64,000 bases of DNA from Tolypothrix bouteillei VB521301 (GTDB lineage Bacteria; Cyanobacteriota; Cyanobacteriia; Cyanobacteriales; Nostocaceae), in assembly GCF_000760695.4 (NCBI RefSeq), contig NZ_JHEG04000001.1, forward strand, positions 6,888,204 through 6,952,203, given 5' to 3'. This document shows, one piece after another, positions 54,766 to 64,000 of the stretch (the stretch's first letter is position 1; the number at the start of each line of letters is the position of its first letter). A program made the translations under genes and the position numbers. Under the pieces are notes generated by a model. The model saw nothing but the letters and a program-made list of their open reading frames with translations. It was not told the origin of the DNA and made no database searches.

Positions 54766-56274
54766 CTAATTGACAGCGGCTTGAGGTCTTGGCGAACCGG
54801 GAATAGTAACATCTATCGGTGTCACCTCTGCTGATAGCTGTGTCAAAGGTGGGTTAATAGCTGTTTGATTGCCTACTACTAACGTGACCATATTTTCAGG
54901 CTTAAGATACTGCTTCGCAACTCGGAGAACATCAGCAGCTGTCGTTGCAGCTACCGCTTTTTGATAGCGGAAGAGGAAATCAGACGGATAGCCGTAATAC
55001 TCATATCGCATGAGGCGTGACAGTGTTTGAGCGGGGTCTTCAAAATTGAAGACAAAAGAATTAAGAGTAGATTCTTTCGCAAAAGACAATTCTTGTGGTG
55101 TCACCTGTTCTACTTGCAAACGCTTGATTTGTGCTTGAACGGCTTTCACAAATTGTACCGTAGCATTAGAACGGGTTTGTCCGCCTGCAATAAACATTCC
55201 AGGGTAATCGTATCGGGGACTCCAAGAACCATACACCGAATAAGCTAAACCCTGACGGGAACGCACTTCATTAAACAAGCGCCCGCCAAACCCAGTTAAC
55301 ACCCCGTTTAACACATCCAACGCTGGATAATCGGGATTGCTCAAAAGCCCTCCTAGGTGTCCGATCAAGATATTACTCTGAGTCAATTGGGGCTGGTTGA
55401 CAAAAAAGACACCACCTTTTTTTGCTTGGGACACGGGAGGTAATTGGGGTTTACTGATTTTGGGGTTAGCTTTCCAATCGCCTAGCTTTGCTTGAATGAG
55501 CGATCGCATTTTTTGCGAGTCAAAATCCCCTACAATCCCCAAAATGATATTATTCGGGTAAAAAGATTGCTGGTAAAACTGAACTAAATCCTCACGCGAG
55601 ATATTATTTAACGTCTCATACTCTACCGTGCGAGCATAAGGGCTTTCTTTTCCGTAGATCAATTTTTGAAATTCTCGATTGGCAATGTCATCCGGATCGT
55701 CATTGCGGCGGGAAATAGAACCCCGTACTTGAGTTTTTGCCAAGTCTAACTTGTCTTGAGCAAATGCTGGTTCCCGCAGAACTTCCGCAAACAACCCAAA
55801 AACCGTATCTACATCTTCCGTCAGTGCTTCAAAGCCAGCACTCCCAGAAGCTTCACCGATACCCGTTTCTACGGAAGCTGCTCGTTGTTCTAACAATTGG
55901 TTGAGCTCATCTGGAGAATGTTTCAAAGTTCCCCCAGAACGCATGACTGTACCGGTTAACTGAGCCAAACCAACTTTATCTCCTGGTTCAAAGCGATCGC
56001 CTGTACGTATCATTGCCGAACCACTCACCAACGGCAATTCGTGATTTTCCATCAAATACACGACCATACCGTTATTCAGCACATACCGTTCGTACTTTGG
56101 CAATTTTACCTCAGGGAGCTTTGGAAATTGCAATTCTGTATAGTGCTTAGCTGCCGTCGCCGCTTCTGTAAGATTCAGCATTCCAAAACACAGCAACGGA
56201 ACAAGGGCAAAACAAACCAGCAACGAGTTCAACAACCTTTTCACCCTCAATCTTTTATGAACGTACCTCTTCAT
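54766..56274 (-). CDS. M16 family peptidase homologue, non-catalytic partner
   Basis: A 502-residue exported protein (signal peptide near LLNSLLVCFALVPLLCFG) of the M16 family of zinc metallopeptidases. It has the two-lobe fold (VLNNGMVVYLMENHELPLVS at the start, then GGRLFNEVRSRQGLAYSVYG), but HxxEH is absent: the corresponding stretch reads LAQLTGTVMRSGG. It is therefore likely the inactive subunit of a heterodimer with the active M16 protein encoded 42 bp upstream. AAGGAG lies before the ATG. Periplasmic. The pair should degrade or process peptides outside the cytoplasm; targets unknown. Confidence 0.88.
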   Translation of the reverse strand: MKRYVHKRLRVKRLLNSLLVCFALVPLLCFGMLNLTEAATAAKHYTELQFPKLPEVKLPKYERYVLNNGMVVYLMENHELPLVSGSAMIRTGDRFEPGDKVGLAQLTGTVMRSGGTLKHSPDELNQLLEQRAASVETGIGEASGSAGFEALTEDVDTVFGLFAEVLREPAFAQDKLDLAKTQVRGSISRRNDDPDDIANREFQKLIYGKESPYARTVEYETLNNISREDLVQFYQQSFYPNNIILGIVGDFDSQKMRSLIQAKLGDWKANPKISKPQLPPVSQAKKGGVFFVNQPQLTQSNILIGHLGGLLSNPDYPALDVLNGVLTGFGGRLFNEVRSRQGLAYSVYGSWSPRYDYPGMFIAGGQTRSNATVQFVKAVQAQIKRLQVEQVTPQELSFAKESTLNSFVFNFEDPAQTLSRLMRYEYYGYPSDFLFRYQKAVAATTAADVLRVAKQYLKPENMVTLVVGNQTAINPPLTQLSAEVTPIDVTIPGSPRPQAAVN

Positions 56275-56316
56275 TTTTTTCTACTCCTTTTCAGCGTCCC
56301 TCGCATCTAGTTAGGT

Positions 56317-57897
56317 TCATCCCTTTGACCCTTGTTTCGACAACAGCTTACCAATAGTACGATTTTCTGGTGAAAATGTTGCTTTTGCCACTCGCTGAAT
56401 ATCAGCAGTTGTTACCGCTTCAATTGCGTCTAATTGCTTAAACAAATTCCGCCAAGAACCAGTTTTCACTTCATACTCCAACAACTGCTGCGCCATTCCC
56501 ATATTAGAATCCAATGTACGCAATAAACCTGCCCTAGCTTGTGTTTTCACGCGCTCTAGCTCCGTCGCTGAAACAGGTTCCGTTTTCAACCTATCTATTT
56601 CCTTTCGCAAAGCCACTGCCACTTCATCAACCGTATGACCGGGAGCCGTGAGAGTATAAAATAACATCAAATTAGGATATTTATCTCCTGGAAATCCGCT
56701 AAATCCCTGTGCGGCTAGTGCCAATCGTTGTTTTTCTACCAAGGACTTATACAACCGTGAAGTTCGCCCATCACTTAGCAAACTACCTATAATCTCATAT
56801 ACGGCTTGGTCGGGATGAGTGATTGCCGGACGGTGGTAACCTTCTAAGTACCAAGGTTGCGACGGGAATTCTAAAGTTACTTCTCTTGTTTGTGTCTGCT
56901 TTGGTTCTGTTGGAAGTTTGGTAATAAATTTTGGTTTTGCTTTAAAGCGTCCAAAGTAGATTTCTGCCAGTCTTTTGACTTCAGTTGGATTGACATCACC
57001 AACAACAGCAATTGTCAAGTTACTCGGGACATAATGTGTGTCAAAAAACTTTTGCACGTCATCGGTTGACAAATTGCGGATATCTTCGTCATAACCAATA
57101 ACCGGACGCCTGTAAGGATGGACTTTGAAAGCAGCATCAACAAACTTTTCAATCATCATTCCAATTGGGGAATTTTCCACCCGCAGCCGTCGTTCTTCTA
57201 GGATGACATCTTTTTCTTTAAAAAACTCGCGCCGAAGAACGGGGTCGAGAAATCTTTCGGATTCGAGGGACATCCACAGTTCTAATTTGTTGGAAGGAAA
57301 ACTGTAAAAATAACGGGTTGCTTCTGTAGATGTATTGGCGTTTAAGCCTACACCGCCTGCTTGTTCTACAATTCGCCCGAGTTCGTTTTGTTCTACAACC
57401 TTGGCAGCTTGAGCTTCTACTTTCTCAAATTCAGTTTGTAACCTAGCCGCTTCATCCTGTTTTCCAGCAGCTTTTGCTGTTTTGATTTGTGCTGCTATTT
57501 GATCCAAGCTATCTAGTAATGGTTTTTCTACTTTGTAGTTTTCCGTACCAATAAGTGTTGTTCCTTTAAATGCCAAATGTTCTAGAAAGTGGGCTACACC
57601 TGTTTTTCCATTAGGTTCATCTACTCCACCTACATCAGCATAAGTTAAAAAGGAAACAACAGGTGCTTGATGGCGTTCTAGAACAATGAACTTCATACCA
57701 TTGTTCAGGCGGAACTCTGTTAACTGCTTAATAACGCGATTTAAATACGGTTGAATCGAAGTTTGAGTGGTTTTGGGGGTTTGTGTTCTTGCGACAGCAA
57801 CTCCAGGTAGCAAACCCCACCAAAGAAGTACTACCACCATTACTGTGGCAAAATATTTTTTTACTTCCCTTTGGTATAAGCAACTAAGCCTGTTCAT
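56317..57897 (-). CDS. M16 family zinc metallopeptidase, catalytic subunit
   Basis: A 526-residue peptidase with an N-terminal membrane or signal segment (YFATVMVVVLLWWGLLPGVA). The inverted zinc motif HxxEH is present (HFLEHLAFKG) and a Glu-containing ELWMSLESERFLDP follows; the C-terminal lobe has FPSQPWYLEGYHRP and GRTSRLYKSL. ATG at 57897 is preferred over the TTG frame start at 57951. The downstream gene, on the same strand, encodes a non-catalytic M16 partner. It would act in the periplasm as one heterodimer. It is located between the second peptide-export set and a TetR gene. Confidence 0.9.
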   Translation of the reverse strand: MNRLSCLYQREVKKYFATVMVVVLLWWGLLPGVAVARTQTPKTTQTSIQPYLNRVIKQLTEFRLNNGMKFIVLERHQAPVVSFLTYADVGGVDEPNGKTGVAHFLEHLAFKGTTLIGTENYKVEKPLLDSLDQIAAQIKTAKAAGKQDEAARLQTEFEKVEAQAAKVVEQNELGRIVEQAGGVGLNANTSTEATRYFYSFPSNKLELWMSLESERFLDPVLRREFFKEKDVILEERRLRVENSPIGMMIEKFVDAAFKVHPYRRPVIGYDEDIRNLSTDDVQKFFDTHYVPSNLTIAVVGDVNPTEVKRLAEIYFGRFKAKPKFITKLPTEPKQTQTREVTLEFPSQPWYLEGYHRPAITHPDQAVYEIIGSLLSDGRTSRLYKSLVEKQRLALAAQGFSGFPGDKYPNLMLFYTLTAPGHTVDEVAVALRKEIDRLKTEPVSATELERVKTQARAGLLRTLDSNMGMAQQLLEYEVKTGSWRNLFKQLDAIEAVTTADIQRVAKATFSPENRTIGKLLSKQGSKG

Positions 57898-58050
57898 AAG
57901 CAACAATAAAATCAAAGATCTATTACAACAAAATATAGACGGCTTTGCCAACAGTCTTCTTAATCTTGTATTAAGCTTTCTCCAGTTGTTCTACTTCACG
58001 TTAGACAATAATGCTACAAATCCTGTTCCGGATATATCACTATAACTGCT

Positions 58051-58665
58051 ATGCGAGTTTTTAATTCTCCCCCACCCTCAGAAGCGCAAACACGCGATCG
58101 CATTCTCAAGGCGGCTAGACGTTTGTTTGCCTCTCAAGGATTTGATGGTACGACCACCCGCGATCTAGCACAAGCAGCTGGTGTTGCAGAAGGTACTCTG
58201 TTCCGTCATTTTTCCAATAAAAAGGCGATTTTAGTTGAGGTAGCGACTCAAGGATGGGTAGAAATTCTAACGGACTTGCTGACAGAATTAAGTGAAATGG
58301 GCAGTTATAAAGCCGTTGCTCAAGTTATGCGCCGTCGGATGTGGAATATGCAGAAGAATGCCGATCTCATGCGGGTTTGTTTTATGGAGGCACAATTTCA
58401 TCCCGATTTGCGCGATCGCATTCAGCTAGAAGTCATTACAAAAATGACAGACGTTGCAGAGGCGTTTTTTCAAACGGCTATGGATAAAGGAGTTTATCGG
58501 AAAATGGATGCCAACCTCGTTGCTAAAGTTTTCTTAGGGATGTTTGCCGTTGCGGGCTTTTCCAACAATACTTTGATGGAACCTGATGCTTCTCCAAAAG
58601 AAATGCAGGAAATGGCAGAAGGACTAGCAGATATTTTTCTCAATGGAGTGTTAATAAAAGATTAA
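58051..58665 (+). CDS. TetR/AcrR family transcriptional regulator
   Basis: A 204-residue DNA-binding repressor. The N-terminal helix-turn-helix (RILKAARRLFASQGFDGTTT, RDLAQAAGVAEGTLFRHFSN) is typical of TetR proteins; the C-terminal half is the all-helical ligand-binding and dimerisation domain. It is divergently oriented from the M16 gene pair with about 150 bp between them, so it could control that promoter (inference from orientation). The ligand is not predictable. Start ATG at 58051. Confidence 0.9.
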   Translation: MRVFNSPPPSEAQTRDRILKAARRLFASQGFDGTTTRDLAQAAGVAEGTLFRHFSNKKAILVEVATQGWVEILTDLLTELSEMGSYKAVAQVMRRRMWNMQKNADLMRVCFMEAQFHPDLRDRIQLEVITKMTDVAEAFFQTAMDKGVYRKMDANLVAKVFLGMFAVAGFSNNTLMEPDASPKEMQEMAEGLADIFLNGVLIKD

Positions 58666-58670
58666 ATTTG

Positions 58671-58735
58671 CTAATGGCTAATGGCTAATGGCTAATAGCT
58701 AATGGCTAATAGTCCAATTAGCAATTAGCAATTAG
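58671..58735. repeat. CTAATGG STRR-like tandem repeats
   Basis: Repeated GCTAATGGCTAATGGCTAATA words lie between the TetR and the DUF4332 genes and run into the end of the latter. The array can pair with the AATTAGCAATTAGCA piece that follows and may act as a bidirectional terminator. Confidence 0.75.
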
Positions 58736-59164
58736 TACTTTTGCTTGATAGCTCCACTGTTGAACTTGCTCGACAGAAGGGCATAAATCCCGACTTTGCA
58801 TTGTTGCAACTACAAGGCGTAAGATTTGTTTGTGTAGTTTGTGAACGGGAATAGCTGCTAACTGTGTTGCGGAGATTACACCAGCATGGAGTAATAACCC
58901 GCAATATTGTGTTCCCACACTGGGGATGCGGGCTAAATCGGCTAAAGCTACCCATTTATGAATGTACTGAACGTGAATTTGTAATTTGTTTGCTAGCGCT
59001 AATTTAGTTGCTGGATTTTTTCCATGTTTAATCAATGCGGCTGTAGTCGTAATACCGCAATTCTCCAGTTGAGATTGTTCTTCTTGGCTCAGTCCGGGTA
59101 GTTGCGCGAGCGGCCAATCGCAGGATGAAATAGTACCTACTCTTGTTTTTTGCTTTAGGGTCAT
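58718..59164 (-). CDS. DUF4332 domain protein (helix-hairpin-helix type)
   Basis: A 148-residue cytosolic protein with DUF4332-type tandem helix-hairpin-helix units (LPGLSQEEQSQLENCGITTT, VGTQYCGLLLHAGVISATQL). Such folds often bind DNA or RNA without catalytic activity. Start ATG at 59164. It converges on the TetR gene, and its last codons lie within the repeat array there. Specific function unknown. Confidence 0.75.
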   Translation of the reverse strand: MTLKQKTRVGTISSCDWPLAQLPGLSQEEQSQLENCGITTTAALIKHGKNPATKLALANKLQIHVQYIHKWVALADLARIPSVGTQYCGLLLHAGVISATQLAAIPVHKLHKQILRLVVATMQSRDLCPSVEQVQQWSYQAKVLIANC

Positions 59165-59335
59165 TTTGAATTCAAAACTCTGTTCTTTATTCTGGCAAAT
59201 AATACACCGCTCGGCGATCGATAACTTTTTTCAGGAATTCAATGAAGTCAAAACAGGCCCTATTAACTTAAAGCGTGTTGGGAACAGTCCTGTGTCCAAC
59301 AATAAAACGCTAACGTTAATGAGGATGTCAGAAGA

Positions 59336-60508
59336 CTACACCGAGCTGCTTGCAGGCGGTGTATGTAGTTCACTACCTTGAGAACTGTTCCTGCTCAAGT
59401 CCATCTTGCGATCGCTTTCTTGCACCTCAAGTCCCCACAGAAGACGCCATTCTGATTCTAGCTGTGTTGAGCGATCGACTTTGATACAACTGAGTTTGGC
59501 ACCGAGTAAATTGGCTCCCCTAAGGTCAGCCCCTTCTAAATTCGCCCCTTCTAAATTTGCCTCCTCTAAATTGGCGTTCCTCAAGTCAGCGTTCTTCAAA
59601 TTTGCACTACTGAGGTTAGAGTTCCTTAAATCAGAACCAACAAGGATAGCGTCCTTGAGCTTGGCTTCACTAAGATTGGTATCCCGAAGAATTGCGCTTT
59701 GAAGGTTTGCACCCCTAAGTTTGGTACTGCTCATATAAGCACCACTAAGATTGACGCCTAACAGTTTGGCATTGCTGAGATTTCCGCTCCAAAAGTAGAC
59801 ACCCGTGAGATTAGCGTTACTGAGATTGGCTGCCTTTAAGTCAGCATTGCTGAGGTTGGCGTTACTGAGATTGGCTGCCTTTAAGTTAGCATTGCTGAGG
59901 TTGGCGTTACTGAGATTGGCTTCCTTTAAGTTAGCATTGCTGAGATTGGCATTAACTAGCCGAACACTGCTGAGGTTTGCTTTCTGAAGGTGAGCACCAC
60001 TGAGATTTGCACCAATTAATTGAGCATCACTGAGATTGCTATTACACAAGTTGGCGTTACTGAGATCGGCATAATTGAGGCTAGATCCACTTAGATAAGC
60101 ACAACCAAGGTCGATACCGGGTAATTGAGCATTATTTAAGCTCGCAAGGATTAAATTAACAGGAGTAGCGTCTTGACTTTGAGATGTTAACGCCATAATT
60201 TCTTGAAGAGAATTAAGGTGACTGTCCTGTTCTTGTTCTGTACTCTCTTTGTTACCTGAATCTTGAGCTTGGAATACTGTCAAACCCTCTTGCAAGCCTT
60301 GGATAAATTTCTTTTGTGTGCTTTTTATAAAGAATAAAGCACACAAGCATAAATATAAACTAACAACTAATATTGATGGATGTCCTTGTGTAATTATTAG
60401 CATGACTGTAGAGACAAAACCGAATAAAATCAATTGCTTGATTAACACGCTCGCTCCAGCTTTAGCTTCTTGGTCTGAACTAGCCTGTTCTCGATCGGTA
60501 TTAGCCAT
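59336..60508 (-). CDS. Pentapeptide-repeat membrane protein
   Basis: A 390-residue protein with two membrane helices near the N-terminus (LILFGFVSTVMLIITQG and ILVVSLYLCLCALFFI) and a long array of pentapeptide repeats A(N/D)LxN (about residues 120-340; ANLSNANLKEANLSNANLSN) that form a right-handed beta-helix. The array is repetitive also at DNA level. ATG at 60508 is preferred; the frame extends to a GTG at 60526. Proteins of this type are abundant in cyanobacteria and their function is mostly unknown; the membrane anchor puts the helix on the cytosolic side if the second helix exits inward. Confidence 0.88.
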   Translation of the reverse strand: MANTDREQASSDQEAKAGASVLIKQLILFGFVSTVMLIITQGHPSILVVSLYLCLCALFFIKSTQKKFIQGLQEGLTVFQAQDSGNKESTEQEQDSHLNSLQEIMALTSQSQDATPVNLILASLNNAQLPGIDLGCAYLSGSSLNYADLSNANLCNSNLSDAQLIGANLSGAHLQKANLSSVRLVNANLSNANLKEANLSNANLSNANLKAANLSNANLSNADLKAANLSNANLTGVYFWSGNLSNAKLLGVNLSGAYMSSTKLRGANLQSAILRDTNLSEAKLKDAILVGSDLRNSNLSSANLKNADLRNANLEEANLEGANLEGADLRGANLLGAKLSCIKVDRSTQLESEWRLLWGLEVQESDRKMDLSRNSSQGSELHTPPASSSV

Positions 60509-61171
60509 GCTTACTTCTTTCCTCACCTTTCTTAAATTTATAGAAAAAATTAGCTAGAGATCCCAGAACATAGTTTTGGTTCTTTTAGCAGTCTTTAATT
60601 AATTTTGTGTCGGTTCAAAAACCGCACTTTTATGCCAAATAATAGAATCAACTTGTTTCCTGTAGATTCAGTAAGATTTATCAGCAACCTGAAATTATAA
60701 ATGACACCTGAGTAATTGCAAAGCTTTTTTTAATCTTCCTAAATCAGCCGAATTTACCAAATTGGTAGATACAACACTATCCCCGATCTTACTACAATTA
60801 AGTATAACTATAGTTTTGATTTGAATTTTTCAGCAAACACTTTAAATAGAGCTTTTTTTAGCAGTAGTAATTAAATATATTTTTACTCCTACTTAAGCTA
60901 CTCGATTATTTTAAGACTTAATACGAGTAGGCGGCAACTTGATTCATGGAATTTTGTCATATATTTTTATTTTTTTGCTAAAAATTCATTTTATTTGTCG
61001 AAGCCGATGAAAACTCAGTTTTAAGTATAAAATATTACTTTACAAGAAAAAGCTTTCTAAAATTCCTTTCTATATATGCTCGTATTGCTACAGTCTCAGT
61101 AAAAAACAACTAAGCTGAATATATATTGCGTTTAAACTTTGCTGGATAACTACCTGGAAACTCACTGAATT
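60509..61171. other. AT-rich intergenic region upstream of ffh
   Basis: About 660 bp between divergent genes. Apart from the presumed promoters of ffh and of the pentapeptide-repeat gene I see no gene, RNA or clear repeat in it. Confidence 0.5.
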
Positions 61172-62635
61172 ATGTTTGAAGCACTAGCTGACCGTTTAGA
61201 AGCTGCCTGGAAGAAAGTCCGGGGTCAGGACAAAATCTCCCAATCTAACATCCAAGAGGCTTTAAAGGAAGTACGTCGCGCCCTGTTGGAAGCAGATGTC
61301 AATCTCCAGGTAGTTAAAGATTTTATTACCGAAGTTGAAACCAAAGCGCAGGGGGCTGAGGTCATTGCTGGGGTACGACCCGATCAACAGTTCATCAAAA
61401 TAGTTCATGATGAGCTAGTAAAAGTGATGGGAGAAGAAAACGTACCGCTCGCACAAGCCGATCGCGCTCCAACAATTGTGCTGATGGCTGGGTTGCAGGG
61501 TACTGGTAAAACGACTGCCACTGCCAAGCTAGCGTTACATTTACGTAAATTGGAGCGCAGTTGTTTGATGGTAGCAACAGATATCTACCGTCCGGCGGCT
61601 ATTGACCAGTTAGTCACATTAGGCAAACAAATTGAAGTCCCTGTCTTTGAGATGGGAATCGATGCCAATCCAGTAGAAATTGCGCGACAGGGTGTAGAAC
61701 GCGCTAAAGCAGAAGGTGTTGATACAGTTATTATTGATACTGCGGGTCGATTGCAAATAGATGAAGACATGATGGCGGAATTAGCCCGAATTAAAGAGGT
61801 TGTTCGGCCCCATGAAACGCTGTTGGTTGTGGATGCCATGACCGGACAAGAAGCAGCAAATCTTACCCGTACATTCCACCAACAAATAGGTATTACTGGT
61901 GCAATTTTAACCAAGATGGATGGTGATAGCCGTGGTGGGGCAGCACTTTCTGTACGGCAAATTTCCGGTTCGCCAATTAAGTTTGTAGGTGTTGGGGAAA
62001 AAGTTGAAGCGCTCCAACCGTTCTATCCCGATCGCATGGCTTCGCGCATTTTAGGTATGGGCGATGTCCTTACCTTAGTAGAAAAAGCACAAGAAGAAAT
62101 TGACCTAGCCGATGCTGAGAAGATGCAGGAGAAAATCCTGTCAGCAAAGTTTGATTTTACCGACTTTCTCAAGCAGATGCGCCTGCTGAAGAATATGGGT
62201 TCTCTGGGCGGTCTTCTCAAACTGATACCGGGAATGAACAAGATTTCTGACGACCAACTTCGTCAAGGAGAAACCCAACTCAAGCGTTGCGAAGCGATGA
62301 TCAATTCTATGACAGCCGAAGAGCGTCGCGATCCCGATTTGTTAGCCAGTTCCCCCAGCCGTCGCAAGCGCATTGCCAAAGGTTCTGGTTATAAAGAGAC
62401 CGATGTGAGCAAGTTGGTTGGTGACTTCCAAAAAATGCGTAATCTCATGCAGCAGATGGGACAAGGGCGTTTCCCAGGAGGAATGCCAGGAATGTTTGGT
62501 GGAGGTGGTATGGGCGATCCCTATGCAGCCAGTAACCGCCCAGCCGCTCCAGGTTGGCGCGGTTACACTGGTGGAGCCAGCCCCAAAAAGAAACCTAAAA
62601 AGGACAAAAAAAAGAAAGGGTTTGGGACACTTTAG
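61172..62635 (+). CDS. ffh: Signal recognition particle protein Ffh (SRP54)
   Basis: The GTPase subunit of the signal recognition particle, which targets nascent membrane proteins. It has 487 residues: N domain (about 1-95), G domain with GLQGTGKTT (107-115), DTAGRLQ and TKMDGDSRGGAAL, and a Met-rich M domain (about 330-455; MNKISDDQLRQGETQLKRCE, LMQQMGQGRFPGGMPGMFGG), with a basic tail KKKPKKDKKKKGFGTL as in cyanobacteria. It is upstream of rpsP on the same strand, a conserved arrangement. The frame is intact. Confidence 0.97.
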   Translation: MFEALADRLEAAWKKVRGQDKISQSNIQEALKEVRRALLEADVNLQVVKDFITEVETKAQGAEVIAGVRPDQQFIKIVHDELVKVMGEENVPLAQADRAPTIVLMAGLQGTGKTTATAKLALHLRKLERSCLMVATDIYRPAAIDQLVTLGKQIEVPVFEMGIDANPVEIARQGVERAKAEGVDTVIIDTAGRLQIDEDMMAELARIKEVVRPHETLLVVDAMTGQEAANLTRTFHQQIGITGAILTKMDGDSRGGAALSVRQISGSPIKFVGVGEKVEALQPFYPDRMASRILGMGDVLTLVEKAQEEIDLADAEKMQEKILSAKFDFTDFLKQMRLLKNMGSLGGLLKLIPGMNKISDDQLRQGETQLKRCEAMINSMTAEERRDPDLLASSPSRRKRIAKGSGYKETDVSKLVGDFQKMRNLMQQMGQGRFPGGMPGMFGGGGMGDPYAASNRPAAPGWRGYTGGASPKKKPKKDKKKKGFGTL

Positions 62636-62700
62636 CTAATGGCTGATGGCTGATGGCTATTAGCTATTAGCCATTAGCTATTAACCATTAGCCCTCATTT
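62636..62700. repeat. GCTATTAGCC / GGCTGATGGCT repeats after ffh
   Basis: Tandem variants of GGCTGATGGCTGATGG and TTAGCTATTAGCCATTAG lie directly after the ffh stop. They resemble the array at 58671 and could form a transcription-terminating fold. Confidence 0.7.
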
Positions 62701-62846
62701 TGTGATAAGATTAGCTTTTTAGCAAGAAACGTTCAGCACCCTATCTTTGGGAGACCCTTGCGCCTATAGTGAGGTCTGTACAATACCGCTTGCCTAGGAA
62801 TAAACTACAAAATGATTGCTAGAAACAGGAGAACGATTTCTAAACC

Positions 62847-63107
62847 ATGATTAAACTGCGCTTGAAGCGATACGGTAAAAAGCGGGAAGCGAGTTACCGC
62901 ATAATCGCAATTCAAAGCCTCGCTCGCCGCGATGGTCGTCCCCTAGAAGAACTGGGATTCTATAACCCCAGAACAGATGAAGTAAAATTGGACGTTCCCG
63001 GCATCGTCAAGCGGCTACAACAAGGCGCTCAACCAACAGATACAGTGCGTCGCATCCTGCAAAAAGCCAATGTCTTTGAACAGGTCAGTGCAAAAGCTAC
63101 ATCATAA
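62847..63107 (+). CDS. rpsP: 30S ribosomal protein S16
   Basis: S16, a 16S-rRNA-binding small-subunit protein of 86 residues. It begins [20 protein letters not shown] and contains [15 protein letters not shown] and [13 protein letters not shown], as in all cyanobacteria. It is downstream of ffh and overlaps the following KH-domain gene. Start ATG at 62847. Confidence 0.97.
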   Translation: MIKLRLKRYGKKREASYRIIAIQSLARRDGRPLEELGFYNPRTDEVKLDVPGIVKRLQQGAQPTDTVRRILQKANVFEQVSAKATS

Positions 63108-63504
63108 CAACATTGCACAGAAATCCCCAGCGACCAGTCCAGACTACGTTGGACTGGTACGGTTTCTCATGCAACCATTTTTGGATTCTCCCGAATCTTT
63201 AAGCGTCGATTGTGAACTGACTCAAACGCACAAACGTGCTTGGATTCGCATTGCCTTTGATGGCACAGATAAAGGAAAAGTGTTTGGTCGGGGCGGACGA
63301 AATATTCAAGCAATTCGCACGGTGATTGCCGCAGCCGCTCAAGCAGCTGGACAATCAGTCTACCTTGATATCTACGGCAGTACTGCTGGTGGACGAGAGG
63401 GTTTATCTTTTGAAGATGAAAGTGAAGAGCGATTGCCACCGCCAAAACCCAGAGAAAGACGCGGAAACGGACCCAGACCTATTGTAAAAACCCGCTTCCG
63501 ATAG
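63070..63504 (+). CDS. khpA: KH domain RNA-binding protein (KhpA-like)
   Basis: A 144-residue RNA-binding protein with one KH domain; the GXXG loop is seen in [15 protein letters not shown], preceded by the conserved [20 protein letters not shown]. The C-terminal tail is rich in Pro, Arg and Gly. It follows rpsP, a conserved pairing. The frame overlaps rpsP by 38 bp if ATG at 63070 is used; GTG at 63088 is an alternative. Role in RNA metabolism is known in outline for the family only. Confidence 0.88.
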   Translation: MSLNRSVQKLHHNNIAQKSPATSPDYVGLVRFLMQPFLDSPESLSVDCELTQTHKRAWIRIAFDGTDKGKVFGRGGRNIQAIRTVIAAAAQAAGQSVYLDIYGSTAGGREGLSFEDESEERLPPPKPRERRGNGPRPIVKTRFR

Positions 63505-63535
63505 GTTTAAGGTAAAGCACGAGGAAGTCAAGAAA

Positions 63536-63600
63536 AGTATGAATTATGAAGTATGAATTATGAAGTATGAATTATGAATTATGAAGTGAAAGTAACCAAA
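63536..63600. repeat. GAATTATGAAGTAT tandem repeats
   Basis: Tandem units of ATGAATTATGAAGT (several copies) follow the KH gene. They are of the STRR type of filamentous cyanobacteria and lie upstream of rpsU. Confidence 0.85.
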
Positions 63601-63811
63601 TTCATCCTTTATTCTTCATTCTTTATCTTTCATCGCATGACGAATTCTCCGTATTTGCGTTATAAATGCAAAACACGTATTGCTGTAAAAATTCTTCTCT
63701 TGAATTGAGAAGGTAATTATCTTCCATCACGGGAGTAAGCGCAATACTGCTTACCGTAGGTGGGGGTTCTACAAGGGTCTGATAATCTCTCTAAGGAGGT
63801 GAAACTAGGGA

Positions 63812-63988
63812 GTGGCTGAAGTCCGTTTGGGTGAAAATGAGTCCATTGACTCAGCATTAAGGCGTTTTAAAAAGAAAATTCAAAAAGCCGGGATCTTATC
63901 CGAAGTCAAGCGTCGTGAAAGATACGAAAAACCCAGCTTGCGCCGAAAGCGCAAAGCAGAAGTTGCACGTAAAGGTGGTCGCTACTAA
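63812..63988 (+). CDS. rpsU: 30S ribosomal protein S21
   Basis: A 58-residue small basic protein: [20 protein letters not shown], then [20 protein letters not shown] and [14 protein letters not shown]. This is S21, which sits near the 16S rRNA 3' end. The start codon is GTG at 63812. TAAGGAGGTGA at 63792-63802 is a nearly full complement of the 16S 3' end, a strong ribosome binding site. It is too short for the usual ORF cut-off. Confidence 0.95.
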   Translation: MAEVRLGENESIDSALRRFKKKIQKAGILSEVKRRERYEKPSLRRKRKAEVARKGGRY

Positions 63989-64000
63989 GTCAGCGACCGA

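Noticed and set aside
59406..59987. Plus-strand Leu/Ala-rich frames (e.g. 59805-59987)
   Set aside because: They are mirror translations of the pentapeptide-repeat gene on the minus strand.

Overview
The window comes from a filamentous, heterocyst-forming cyanobacterium (order Nostocales). Three things show this: scattered GCGATCGC (HIP1) octamers, cyanobacterial housekeeping neighbourhoods (rpoB-tatD-rpsT; ffh-rpsP-KH protein-rpsU), and a hetC-hetP locus, whose products control heterocyst commitment. Intergenic DNA is rich in heptamer-type tandem repeats and small non-autonomous inverted-repeat elements, as is usual in these genomes. No tRNA, rRNA or CRISPR array was seen.

Layout. 1-6 kb: the 5' part of rpoB, tatD, rpsT and a threonine-aldolase-like gene, all on the minus strand. 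6-12 kb: a GIY-YIG protein, a repeat-rich stretch with a small ORF carrying the exact PatS signature DERGSGR, a small conserved ORF, and a GH116 glucosidase. 11.4-18.9 kb: the heterocyst locus. It holds an NtcA-type site, hetC (a peptidase-containing ABC exporter), a HetR-box-like palindrome, a decayed HlyD adaptor ORF, hetP, and a PpiC/SurA-like isomerase.

18.9-44 kb: a large peptide-export and modification region. A C39-peptidase ABC exporter, HlyD adaptor and PpiC-like protein form one set (20.5-26.0 kb). Small genes follow whose products start MIISDL and mostly carry a double-glycine leader, then an RTX protein, two TPR glycosyltransferases sharing a nearly identical 300-bp segment, and a sugar-modification operon (C-methyltransferase, cytidylyltransferase, PIG-L deacetylase, DUF4910 aminopeptidase). 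Next is a compact RiPP cluster (39.5-44 kb) whose Nif11-leader precursor has three XYG motifs beside a radical SAM/SPASM enzyme. That is the signature of PlpX-type spliceotides, in which tyramine is excised to leave alpha-keto-beta-amino acids.

44-54 kb: a PEP-CTERM protein, three small inverted-repeat elements, an IS630-type helix-turn-helix protein, and a second paralogous exporter/HlyD/PpiC set followed by two convergent short double-glycine peptides that start M-x-x-ITISDL. 54-64 kb: an M16 peptidase pair, a TetR regulator, a DUF4332 protein, a pentapeptide-repeat membrane protein, then ffh, rpsP, a KH-domain protein and rpsU.

Reading of the system (inference): the two exporter sets probably trim and secrete the ISDL-type peptides and perhaps the spliced RiPP. 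HetC is a third member of the same exporter family, dedicated to differentiation. The most interesting items are the spliceotide cluster, the ISDL leader family distributed around two exporters, and the DERGSGR ORF near hetC-hetP.
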